64,000 nucleotides of DNA from Pseudomonas svalbardensis (GTDB lineage Bacteria > Pseudomonadota > Gammaproteobacteria > Pseudomonadales > Pseudomonadaceae), in NCBI RefSeq assembly GCF_030053115.1, contig NZ_CP125619.1, positions 5,789,001 through 5,853,000 on the forward strand. The letters are read 5' to 3'. Both the position numbers and the translations under genes were made by a program. The notes below the pieces were generated by a model that ran no database searches, was not told the origin of the DNA, and was given only the letters and a program-made list of their open reading frames with translations. Below, piece by piece: positions 26,752 through 34,197 of the stretch (within the stretch, counting starts at the first letter, position 1; each line of letters opens with the position of its first letter).

Positions 26752-27012
26752 ATGATGTACGCCGATTTGATTGACCAGGAAGACCTGTTGGGCCAGCTCA
26801 AGGCGTTGGGATTTGCAGTGCCCCCTGGCGCAACCGCTGAGCAGGCCTGCGAATGTGCGGTACGGGGTCTGAACAACGAACGGGCAACGGAACTGCGCAC
26901 GATGGTCAAGCAGATGTACACCAGCAGCGCGACCATCCTGCCCGCCGTGCGCCAGGCCATTGATAAGCAGTTGTTACCGGCATTGGCGGAGTATCAGCAG
27001 AGTCGCGTCTGA
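26752..27012 (+). CDS. Conserved small protein of unknown function
   Basis: The 86-residue protein starts MMYADLIDQEDLLGQLKALG with a GAAGAAGG ribosome site before the ATG at 26752. It has no membrane segment, signal peptide or metal motif; it looks like a compact helical protein. I do not recognise a family. It precedes the acetyltransferase gene by 55 bases and may be co-transcribed with it. Confidence 0.65.
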   Translation: MMYADLIDQEDLLGQLKALGFAVPPGATAEQACECAVRGLNNERATELRTMVKQMYTSSATILPAVRQAIDKQLLPALAEYQQSRV

Positions 27013-27067
27013 GGTGTCGGGGGTTTGCTAGAGTAGTGGCCTTCCTGCCCACCACGAGCGAGCGCTG

Positions 27068-27514
27068 ATGTTCCGTATCCAACACTGCCAGTCCGACGAA
27101 CAAGCGGGCTGGCTGCCTTTGCGCCAGGCGCTCTGGCCCGATGCTTCGGAAAAGGAGCATCGGGACGAAATCGCCCAGCAGCTAAGCGAGCCGCAACGCT
27201 ATATCAACTTTGTCGCCTACGACAGCCAGGAGCACCCCGTCGGTCTGGCCGAAGCCTCGTCGCGTCGCGACTACGTAAATGGCACCGACAGCTCGCCGGT
27301 GGTGTATCTGGAAGGTATCTACGTGGTGCCGCAGCAGCGCCGGCATGGAGTGGCCGCACGACTGATCGAACAGGTGGCGCACTGGGGACGAGCACAGGGC
27401 TGCCTGGAGATGGCCTCCGACACGAGCCTCGACAATCTGCCGAGCCAGGAGACGCACAAGGCGCTTGGCTTCGAGGAAACCGAGCGCGTCGTATTTTTCA
27501 AACGCCCGCTATGA
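27068..27514 (+). CDS. AAC(6')-like aminoglycoside N-acetyltransferase homologue
   Basis: This 148-residue GNAT protein has the pattern of chromosomal AAC(6')-I enzymes: LPLRQALWPDASEKEHRDEI near the N-terminus, RRDYVNGTDSSPVVYLEGIYV in the middle, the acetyl-CoA loop QQRRHGVAARLI and the ELASDT-like EMASDTSLDN, then HKALGFEETERVVFFKR at the end. These are features of the AAC(6')-Ic-type group from memory, not from a search. Its TGA abuts the gbdR stop on the other strand with no spacer. Whether it acts on aminoglycosides is untested. Confidence 0.75.
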   Translation: MFRIQHCQSDEQAGWLPLRQALWPDASEKEHRDEIAQQLSEPQRYINFVAYDSQEHPVGLAEASSRRDYVNGTDSSPVVYLEGIYVVPQQRRHGVAARLIEQVAHWGRAQGCLEMASDTSLDNLPSQETHKALGFEETERVVFFKRPL

Positions 27515-28618
27515 CTAGAGACGAACGCTGGCGAACGTCGACTCGTTACGCGCCTGACTCAACGCCGACAACGGCCCGGACAACGGCGACAGCACCAGTG
27601 CTTGCGGCAGCGGCATCATCGCCACTTGTTGCGTGGTGTTGGAACCTACGCGTTCGTCACGCGGCGGAATGCCGAAGTATTCGCGGTAGCACTTGGAGAA
27701 GTGCGGCGTAGACACGAATCCACACACCGACGCCACTTCGATGATCGACATCGGCGTTTGCTTGAGCAACTGCCGGGCGCGAATCAAGCGCAGTTTCAGG
27801 TAGTAACGCGATGGCGAGCAGTGCAGGTATTTCTGGAACAGCCGCTCCAGCTGACGACGCGACACGGCGACATACACCGCCAGCTCGTCAAGGTCGATCG
27901 GCTCTTCGAGGTTGGCCTCCATCAGCGCGACGATTTCCTGCAACTTCGGCTGGTTGGTGCCGAGCATGTGCTTGAGCGGCACGCGCTGGTGATCCTGCTC
28001 GTTGCGGATGCGCTCGTAGACGAACATTTCCGAGATCGCGGCCGACAGTTCACGGCCATGATCGCGACTGATCAGGTGCAGCATCATGTCCAGCGGCGCG
28101 GTGCCACCGGAGCTGGTGAAACGGTTACGGTCGAGGGTGAACAGACGGGTACTCATGGCCACACGCGGGAACGCTTCCTGCATCGAGGCCAGACATTCCC
28201 AGTGCACGCTGCAATCGAAACCATCCAGCAGGCCGGCGCACGCCAGGGCCCAGCTGCCGGTGCAGACCGCACCGAGACGGCGGGACTGACGCGCCTGGCT
28301 TTGCAGCCACGAAACGTGTTCACGGGTAACAGTGCGCTGGATGCCGATACCGCCGCAGACAATGATGGTGTCCAGGGCAGGTGCTTTTTGCATGGAGCAG
28401 TCGGGAGTGATCTGCAGGCCATCACTGGCCCAGACCTGACCGCCATCGACTGTGATCGTGGTCCAGCGATACAGCTCACGACCGGACAACTGGTTGGCCA
28501 TGCGCAGGGGTTCTACTGCGGAGGCCAGAGAAATAAGCGTGAAATTGTCCAGCAGCAAAAAGCCGATGGATTGAGGCGCACGGTTCTGGGGTTGAGCCCC
28601 GGAGTTGAACGTCGTCAT
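27515..28618 (-). CDS. gbdR: AraC-family activator of betaine catabolism
   Basis: GbdR (367 residues) activates glycine betaine and dimethylglycine genes (gbcAB, dgc, sox, plcH and others in P. aeruginosa) in response to these substrates. It has an N-terminal DJ-1/PfpI-like ligand domain (IGFLLLDNFTLISLASAVEPLRMAN) and a C-terminal AraC pair (LAVYVAVSRRQLERLFQ; MSIIEVASVCGFVSTPHF). The ATG is preceded by GAGGAG. Length and content match PA5380. It lies between sdaB and the AAC(6')-like gene, with an abutting convergent stop. A paralogue, cdhR, is at 20330. Confidence 0.92.
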   Translation of the reverse strand: MTTFNSGAQPQNRAPQSIGFLLLDNFTLISLASAVEPLRMANQLSGRELYRWTTITVDGGQVWASDGLQITPDCSMQKAPALDTIIVCGGIGIQRTVTREHVSWLQSQARQSRRLGAVCTGSWALACAGLLDGFDCSVHWECLASMQEAFPRVAMSTRLFTLDRNRFTSSGGTAPLDMMLHLISRDHGRELSAAISEMFVYERIRNEQDHQRVPLKHMLGTNQPKLQEIVALMEANLEEPIDLDELAVYVAVSRRQLERLFQKYLHCSPSRYYLKLRLIRARQLLKQTPMSIIEVASVCGFVSTPHFSKCYREYFGIPPRDERVGSNTTQQVAMMPLPQALVLSPLSGPLSALSQARNESTFASVRL

Positions 28619-28859
28619 CGCGGTATCTCCTCACACAAAGCGGGTGATGGCCTCAGGCGGAGGCTCTTGTTATTGCCATCGTTCTCGCGTGGGAGACGGG
28701 CTTTGTAATGACAGAGCAAATGCCATGCCTAAAGTTGAATGACCGTTCAATAACTCCTGAAAACGACGTCGCGCCGCGTCTATATAAGCCGCGCCGCGAG
28801 TGGGGGTTATAAGTGCCATTAACGGAGGGAGGCGCTCTGCCCCGTTGGGCGTGAGCAAA
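28619..28859 (-). promoter_or_regulatory. gbdR upstream region with palindromic elements
   Basis: An inverted pair TTGAATGACCGTTCAA (28735-28750) resembles a spread BetI operator. The segment 28769-28797 has the GC-rich repeat CGCGCCGCG on both sides of TATATAA. Either could contain the gbdR promoter or operator; no sigma-54 GG/GC pair was found with the correct spacing. Confidence 0.35.
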
Positions 28860-29010
28860 TCGGTAGCACTTGTGGGAACAGGGCTACAGCGACCTGGTGA
28901 AGAGTGTCACCGCAAGCACAGGTGACAGGCGGTAATGGCCAACCTGGATCCCGGATCTCGGGCAAGTCGCTTATCTGTAAGCGACGCGCCAAAACGTGGC
29001 GCGTTTTGAA
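28860..29010 (+). ncRNA. Candidate structured small RNA (plus strand)
   Basis: Four consecutive perfect hairpins lie on the plus strand: GTCACC/GGTGAC (28906-28926), CCCG/CGGG (28950-28962), GTCGCTTA/TAAGCGAC (28966-28985) and ACGCGCC/GGCGCGT (28984-29004), the last followed by TTTTG, like a terminator. No plus-strand ORF of merit precedes it. It is divergent from gbdR. The 5' end is unknown. Inferred from structure only. Confidence 0.4.
28984..29008 (+). terminator. Rho-independent terminator-like hairpin
   Basis: The stem ACGCGCC/GGCGCGT with an AAAACGT loop is followed by TTTTG on the plus strand, but no plus-strand gene is close upstream, which supports the candidate RNA here. Confidence 0.55.
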
Positions 29011-29052
29011 TCGGGTGTTCACTTTGCGCGCAGTTTTGACTGGTCTGACGCC

Positions 29053-29121
29053 TTCGCGAGCAAGCCCGCTCCCACAGGTGACCGAGCTCTCTCAGGGTAG
29101 TGCGGTCGAATGTGGGAGCAA
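29053..29121. repeat. REP with degraded partner
   Basis: One clear REP arm (TTCGCGAGCAAGCCCGCTCC at 29053) is followed by a decayed inverted half (GTGGGAGCAACTG near 29112). Confidence 0.7.
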
Positions 29122-29134
29122 CTGTCTTACTGAA

Positions 29135-30511
29135 TCAGCACTCAACCGCGCTAACCGCCAACCCACCGCGCGATGTCTCTTTATATTTGTCATGCATATC
29201 GGCGCCAGTATCACGCATCGTGCGGATCACCCGATCCAGCGAGATAAAGTGCTGACCGTCGCCACGCAGCGCCATCTGCGCCGCGTTGATCGCCTTCACC
29301 GCAGCAATGGCGTTGCGCTCGATGCACGGCACTTGCACCAGCCCGCCCACCGGGTCGCAGGTCAGGCCGAGGTTGTGTTCCAGACCGATTTCCGCCGCGT
29401 TGCACAGCTGCTCCGGTGTGGCGCCGAGGATCTCCGCCAACCCGGCCGCCGCCATGGCACAGGCCGAACCGACTTCGCCCTGGCAACCGACTTCGGCACC
29501 GGAAATCGAAGCGTTTTTCTTGCACAGAATCCCTACCGCCGCCGCACTGAGGAAATAGTCGACGACGTTGGCGTCAGTCACCACCTCGCTGAACTTCATA
29601 AAGTAGTGCAGCACCGCCGGAATGATCCCCGCCGCGCCATTGGTCGGTGCAGTCACCATGCGCCCGCCAGCGGCGTTTTCTTCGTTGACCGCCAGGGCGA
29701 ACAGGTTGACCCACTCCATGGCACTTAATGTCGAACCGATGACATTGGGTTTACCCAATTCTTGCAGGCTGCGATGCAACTTGGCTGCGCGACGGCGCAC
29801 ATTCAGTCCGCCGGGCAAGATGCCTTCGTGCTTGAGGCCTTGTTCGACGCAATCCTGCATGGCGCGCCAGAGTGTCATCAGGCCAGCGCGGATTTCCTCT
29901 TCGCTGCGCCAGACCTTCTCGTTGGCCATCATCAACTCTGCAACGCGCAAGTTGTGCTGCTTGCAGAGGCTAAGCAGTTCGACGGCGCTGGAAAAATCGT
30001 ACGGCAGCACGGTGCGGTCCAGATCGACCACGCCGCTGGAAGCCTGTGCCTCATCAACGACAAAACCGCCGCCGATGGAATAGTAGGTGTCGCGATGCAG
30101 CTCGCCGTCATCGCCTTCGACGATCAGCGTCATGGCGTTGGGGTGGAACGGCAGGTTCTCGTCGATCAGGCGCATGTCCCGGGCCCAGATGAACGGGACC
30201 GACAAACGACCGTCGAGCAACAGCGTGTGGGTTTCGCGCAGGGTTTCGATGCGAATGCCGATTTGCGACGGATCGATCGCGTCCGGCCACTCACCCATCA
30301 GGCCCATGATCACCGCGTTGTCGCTGCCGTGACCGATGCCGGTGGCCGACAACGAACCATAGAGCTGAACTTCGACGCGCCGTACTTGTTCCAAAAGACC
30401 CTGCTCACGCAAACCTTGCACGAACAACGCCGCGGCGCGCATCGGTCCCACGGTGTGCGAACTGGAAGGGCCGATGCCGATTTTGAACAGGTCGAAAACA
30501 CTGATAGCCAT
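29135..30511 (-). CDS. sdaB: L-serine ammonia-lyase (single-chain, iron-sulfur)
   Basis: The 458-residue enzyme deaminates L-serine to pyruvate. The N-terminal MAISVFDLFKIGIGPSSSHTVGP motif, and the C-terminal cluster segment with cysteines in EVGCQGEVGSACAMAA and GLTCDPVGG, show the [4Fe-4S] L-serine dehydratase family. The ATG at 30511 is preceded by AGGAG; an upstream ORF extension lacks similarity. In this window it completes glycine -> serine -> pyruvate after GlyA. In P. aeruginosa the matching gene is PA5379 beside cbcXWV and gbdR. It is divergent from choX across 435 bases. Confidence 0.93.
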   Translation of the reverse strand: MAISVFDLFKIGIGPSSSHTVGPMRAAALFVQGLREQGLLEQVRRVEVQLYGSLSATGIGHGSDNAVIMGLMGEWPDAIDPSQIGIRIETLRETHTLLLDGRLSVPFIWARDMRLIDENLPFHPNAMTLIVEGDDGELHRDTYYSIGGGFVVDEAQASSGVVDLDRTVLPYDFSSAVELLSLCKQHNLRVAELMMANEKVWRSEEEIRAGLMTLWRAMQDCVEQGLKHEGILPGGLNVRRRAAKLHRSLQELGKPNVIGSTLSAMEWVNLFALAVNEENAAGGRMVTAPTNGAAGIIPAVLHYFMKFSEVVTDANVVDYFLSAAAVGILCKKNASISGAEVGCQGEVGSACAMAAAGLAEILGATPEQLCNAAEIGLEHNLGLTCDPVGGLVQVPCIERNAIAAVKAINAAQMALRGDGQHFISLDRVIRTMRDTGADMHDKYKETSRGGLAVSAVEC

Positions 30512-30946
30512 TACTGCCGAACTCCTGGATGTGCCAACTCCAGACGCCAAAGCGCCCAGTGACGGAGCTGCTACGCTCAAGCTGCAATCCGCCGAGATGG
30601 CCGCATCATCAGGCTTTTGTCATGTCGTTCGACGTCTCACACCGACGCACTCATGCCCACCAACGCCGCGAGCCATCAGCGCTACGTTTTCACGTTTTTT
30701 TTACGGTCAGAAGGAGCATAAAACGCTGAAAATAGCTGTAAGCGACGTCAGCGACACTGGATGCGACCATCCCTGTACTGGTTACGACGCACCCTGTAGG
30801 CGTCAGATTTTCACTGGTACATGATCGTATCGACTCGATTGCAAGGCGCCGTGGTAGAGATGTCTCCAAAACGCCATCCAACCGCAACCTATAAGTGCGG
30901 TGGTCCAGTCGGAACACTGCCAAAAAAAACACCAAGGAGTCCATCC
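30512..30946. promoter_or_regulatory. Divergent sdaB/choX control region
   Basis: This 435-base stretch has no credible ORF. It contains GCGAC words at 30742-30746 and 30751-30755 (the second as GCGACA) and a third at 30763-30767 (ATGCGACC), a small hairpin ACCGCA/TGCGGT (30886-30906), and an AAGGAG before choX. It should hold promoters of both genes; GbdR half-sites are a suggestion. Confidence 0.45.
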
Positions 30947-31894
30947 ATGAAAGGTTCCCCGTCGTTGTTGTTGGCCGCCATGCTGAGTCTGCCGTTTCTG
31001 GCTCAAGCCGCCGAACCGGCTCAATGCAGCACCGTAAACTTCTCCGATGTCGGCTGGACTGACATTACTGTCACCACCGCCACCACCAGCGTCGTCCTCG
31101 ATGCCCTCGGCTACAAGACCAAAACCACGATGATTTCCGTACCGGTGACCTACAAGTCCCTGGCCGACGGCAAGAACATGGACGTATTTCTGGGTAACTG
31201 GATGCCGACCATGGAAAACGACATCAAGGCCTACCGCGATGCCGGCACCGTGGACACCCTGCGCGCCAACCTGGAAAACGCAAAATACACACTCGCCGTC
31301 CCGGAAGAGTTGTATAACAAAGGTCTTAAAGATTTCGCCGACATCGCCAAGTTCAAGAAAGAACTCGACGGCAAGATCTATGGCATCGAACCAGGCAACG
31401 ACGGCAACCGCCTGATCCAGAGCATGATCGACAAGAACGCCTTCGGCTTGAAAGACGCCGGCTTCAAGGTGGTCGAGTCCAGCGAGGCAGGCATGCTCTC
31501 GCAAGTCGATCGCGCCCAGCGCCGCAACACCGCCGTGGTGTTCCTGGGCTGGGAACCACACCCGATGAACACGCGTTTCAAGATGAAGTACCTGACCGGC
31601 GGTGACGACTATTTCGGCCCGAACTTCGGCCAGGCAACCATCTACACCAACACCCGCAAGGGCTATGCGCAGGAATGCAGCAACGTCGGTCAGTTGCTGA
31701 AAAACCTGCAGTTCACGCTGGACATGGAAAGCACCCTGATGGGCAACGTCCTGGACGACAAAATGAAGCCTGACGCGGCCGCCAAGGCCTGGCTGAAAAA
31801 GAATCCACAGGTCCTCGATACCTGGCTCGCTGGCGTGACCACCATTGACGGTAAACCAGGCCTGGAGGCCGTGAAAGCCAAGCTCGCGCAGTAA
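30947..31894 (+). CDS. choX: Choline ABC-transporter substrate-binding protein
   Basis: The 315-residue periplasmic protein has a signal peptide (MKGSPSLLLAAMLSLPFLAQA) and the betaine/choline OpuAC fold, with aromatic-rich segments SDVGWTDITVTTATTS and VFLGNWMPTMEND that fit the choline-binding cage. [12 protein letters not shown] is shared with CaiX. It corresponds to CbcX (PA5378) and is followed by choW and choV, forming one choline ABC system. AAGGAG precedes the ATG at 30947. A hairpin at 31904-31925 follows. Confidence 0.9.
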   Translation: MKGSPSLLLAAMLSLPFLAQAAEPAQCSTVNFSDVGWTDITVTTATTSVVLDALGYKTKTTMISVPVTYKSLADGKNMDVFLGNWMPTMENDIKAYRDAGTVDTLRANLENAKYTLAVPEELYNKGLKDFADIAKFKKELDGKIYGIEPGNDGNRLIQSMIDKNAFGLKDAGFKVVESSEAGMLSQVDRAQRRNTAVVFLGWEPHPMNTRFKMKYLTGGDDYFGPNFGQATIYTNTRKGYAQECSNVGQLLKNLQFTLDMESTLMGNVLDDKMKPDAAAKAWLKKNPQVLDTWLAGVTTIDGKPGLEAVKAKLAQ

Positions 31895-31903
31895 TCGCTT
31901 ACG

Positions 31904-31925
31904 CCGGGCGATCCAGGTCGCCCGG
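31904..31925 (+). other. Intercistronic hairpin choX-choW
   Basis: Perfect 8-bp stem CCGGGCGA/TCGCCCGG with a TCCAGG loop, no T-tract, just after the binding-protein gene; parallel to the caiX hairpin. It could raise choX relative to choW. Confidence 0.6.
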
Positions 31926-31960
31926 GCTGTTAATTTCCTTGCATGCGGACGTTCACTACC

Positions 31961-32806
31961 ATGCTGATTGATCAGAAAATACCTTTAGGCCAGTACATCG
32001 CGGGCTTCGTTGAATGGTTGACGCAACACGGCGCCAACACCTTCGACGCAATCGCCGTGTCGCTGGAAACGATGATCCACGGCGTGACTTTTGCGCTGAC
32101 CTGGTTCAACCCGCTGGCATTGATCGGCCTCATCGCGCTACTGGCACACTTCATTCAACGAAAATGGGGCCTGACCGTTTTTGTCATCGCCTCCTTCCTG
32201 CTGATCCTCAATCTGGGGTACTGGCAGGAAACCATGGAAACCCTTGCCCAGGTGTTGTTCGCCACCCTGGTCTGCGTGGTCATCGGCGTGCCGTTGGGCA
32301 TCGTCGCCGCGCATAAACCGATGTTTTACACACTGATGCGTCCGGTGCTCGATCTGATGCAGACCGTGCCGACCTTCGTGTACCTCATTCCTACCCTGAC
32401 CCTCTTCGGTCTGGGTGTGGTCCCGGGCCTGATTTCTACGGTGGTGTTCGCGATTGCCGCACCTATCCGCCTGACTTACCTGGGTATCCGTGATGTTCCC
32501 GCAGAATTGATGGACGCCGGCAAAGCCTTCGGCTGCTCGCGCCGTCAACTGCTCGCACGCATCGAACTGCCCTACGCCATGCCAAGCATCGCGGCCGGTA
32601 TCACCCAGTGCATCATGCTGTCGTTGTCGATGGTGGTGATCGCGGCACTGGTGGGCGCCGACGGCTTGGGCAAACCCGTGGTCAACGCACTGAACACTGC
32701 TGATATCGCCCTGGGCTTCGAAGCCGGCCTGGCGATCGTATTGCTGGCGATCATGCTCGACCGTATCTGCAAACAACCCGAAGCCAAAGTAGGGGGTGAC
32801 GCATGA
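31961..32806 (+). CDS. choW: Choline ABC-transporter permease
   Basis: The 281-residue inner membrane permease of the betaine/choline ABC system has five to six membrane segments and the EAA-loop-like DAGKAFGCSRRQLLARIELPYAMPS (about residues 185-209) that contacts the ATPase. It corresponds to CbcW. The ATG at 31961 is used; an in-frame ATG at 31943 is possible, and neither has a strong ribosome site. It overlaps choV by 4 bases (ATGA). Confidence 0.9.
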   Translation: MLIDQKIPLGQYIAGFVEWLTQHGANTFDAIAVSLETMIHGVTFALTWFNPLALIGLIALLAHFIQRKWGLTVFVIASFLLILNLGYWQETMETLAQVLFATLVCVVIGVPLGIVAAHKPMFYTLMRPVLDLMQTVPTFVYLIPTLTLFGLGVVPGLISTVVFAIAAPIRLTYLGIRDVPAELMDAGKAFGCSRRQLLARIELPYAMPSIAAGITQCIMLSLSMVVIAALVGADGLGKPVVNALNTADIALGFEAGLAIVLLAIMLDRICKQPEAKVGGDA

Positions 32807-33981
32807 GCATTATTCGCTTCGAAGACGTCGACGTAATCTTCTCCAAAGACCCGCGCGAGGCCTTGAAACTCCTCGATCAGGGCATGACCCGCGACCAGAT
32901 CCTGAAAAAGACCGGACAGATTGTCGGCGTCGAAAAGGCCAGCCTGGACGTCGAAAAGGGTGAAATCTGCGTGCTGATGGGCCTGTCCGGCTCCGGCAAG
33001 TCCAGCCTGCTGCGCTGCATCAACGGCCTCAACACCGTCAGCCGCGGCAAGCTGTTCGTCGAGCACGAAGGCAAGCAGATCGACATCGCTTCCTGCACCC
33101 CGGCGGAACTGAAAATGATGCGCACCAAGCGCATTGCGATGGTGTTCCAGAAGTTCGCCCTGATGCCTTGGCTGACCGTTCGCGAGAACATCAGCTTCGG
33201 TCTGGAAATGCAGGGTCGTCCGGAGAAGGAACGGAAAAAACTGGTCGATGAAAAACTTGAGCTGGTGGGCCTGACCCAGTGGCGCAACAAGAAGCCGGAC
33301 GAGCTCTCCGGTGGTATGCAGCAACGTGTGGGCCTGGCCCGCGCGCTGGCGATGGATGCCGACATTCTGCTGATGGACGAACCGTTCTCGGCGCTCGATC
33401 CGCTGATCCGCCAGGGCCTGCAAGACGAACTGCTGGAACTGCAAAGCAAGCTGAACAAAACCATCGTGTTCGTGAGCCACGACCTCGATGAAGCCCTGAA
33501 GCTCGGCAGCCGTATCGCGATCATGAAAGACGGCCGGATCGTCCAGTACAGCAAGCCGGAAGAGATCGTGTTGAACCCTGCGGACGATTACGTGCGGACC
33601 TTCGTCGCCCACACCAATCCGCTGAACGTACTGTGCGGTCGCAGCCTGATGCGCACCCTGGACAACTGCAAACGCATCAACGGTTCGGTATGCCTCGATC
33701 CGGGCGGCGACTCCTGGCTGGACCTGGCCGAAGGCAACACCATCAAAGGCGCACGCCAGAACGGCGCGAGCCTGGACCTGCAGAACTGGATTCCCGGGCA
33801 AGCGGTTGAAGGGTTGGGTCGTCGTCCAACGTTGGTAGATTCGAACATCGGCATGCGCGATGCGCTGCAGATTCGTTATCAGACCGGTAATAAGCTGGTG
33901 CTGCACGACAACAACAAGGTTGTCGGGATTCTGGGTGACAGCGAGCTGTACCACGCACTGCTCGGCAAGAATCTGGGGTAA
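32803..33981 (+). CDS. choV: Choline ABC-transporter ATP-binding protein
   Basis: The 392-residue ATPase has Walker A GLSGSGKS (about residues 61-68), signature LSGGMQQRVGLARAL, Walker B ILLMDEPFSALD and the switch histidine in VSHDLDEAL. A C-terminal extension of about 120 residues (from about 270) is typical of ProV/OpuA-type subunits with a CBS-like domain. It is coupled to choW by an ATGA overlap and followed by a strong terminator, so the choXWV operon ends here. It corresponds to CbcV (PA5376), which can also serve CaiX. Confidence 0.93.
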   Translation: MSIIRFEDVDVIFSKDPREALKLLDQGMTRDQILKKTGQIVGVEKASLDVEKGEICVLMGLSGSGKSSLLRCINGLNTVSRGKLFVEHEGKQIDIASCTPAELKMMRTKRIAMVFQKFALMPWLTVRENISFGLEMQGRPEKERKKLVDEKLELVGLTQWRNKKPDELSGGMQQRVGLARALAMDADILLMDEPFSALDPLIRQGLQDELLELQSKLNKTIVFVSHDLDEALKLGSRIAIMKDGRIVQYSKPEEIVLNPADDYVRTFVAHTNPLNVLCGRSLMRTLDNCKRINGSVCLDPGGDSWLDLAEGNTIKGARQNGASLDLQNWIPGQAVEGLGRRPTLVDSNIGMRDALQIRYQTGNKLVLHDNNKVVGILGDSELYHALLGKNLG

Positions 33982-33994
33982 GGCAACACACACA

Positions 33995-34026
33995 AAAACG
34001 CCGCGAGAGGATCGCGGCGTTTTTGT
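33995..34026 (+). terminator. Rho-independent terminator of choXWV
   Basis: The stem ACGCCGCGA/TCGCGGCGT is followed by TTTTTGTTT, 15 bases after the choV stop. Confidence 0.92.
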
Positions 34027-34067
34027 TTACGGGATATCGGGGCAAACAGCTTTGCGGCTGATGGCCC

Positions 34068-34151
34068 CTTCGCGAGCAGGCTCGCTCCCACATTCGACCG
34101 CGTTGCTCTGGTAGAACTCAGTCACCTGTGGGAGCGAGCCTGCTCGCGAAG
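34068..34151. repeat. REP pair (outward orientation)
   Basis: CTTCGCGAGCAGGCTCGCTC and its inverse flank about 40 bases between choV and betT. Confidence 0.9.
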
Positions 34152-34197
34152 AACTCGACGCGGTGCTTCAGACTGAAACACCGCGTTCTATCAAGTT

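Noticed and set aside
30512..30946. Glycine riboswitch before choX or sdaB
   Set aside because: I looked for the conserved glycine-aptamer core and did not find it; only GCGAC words and a small hairpin are there.
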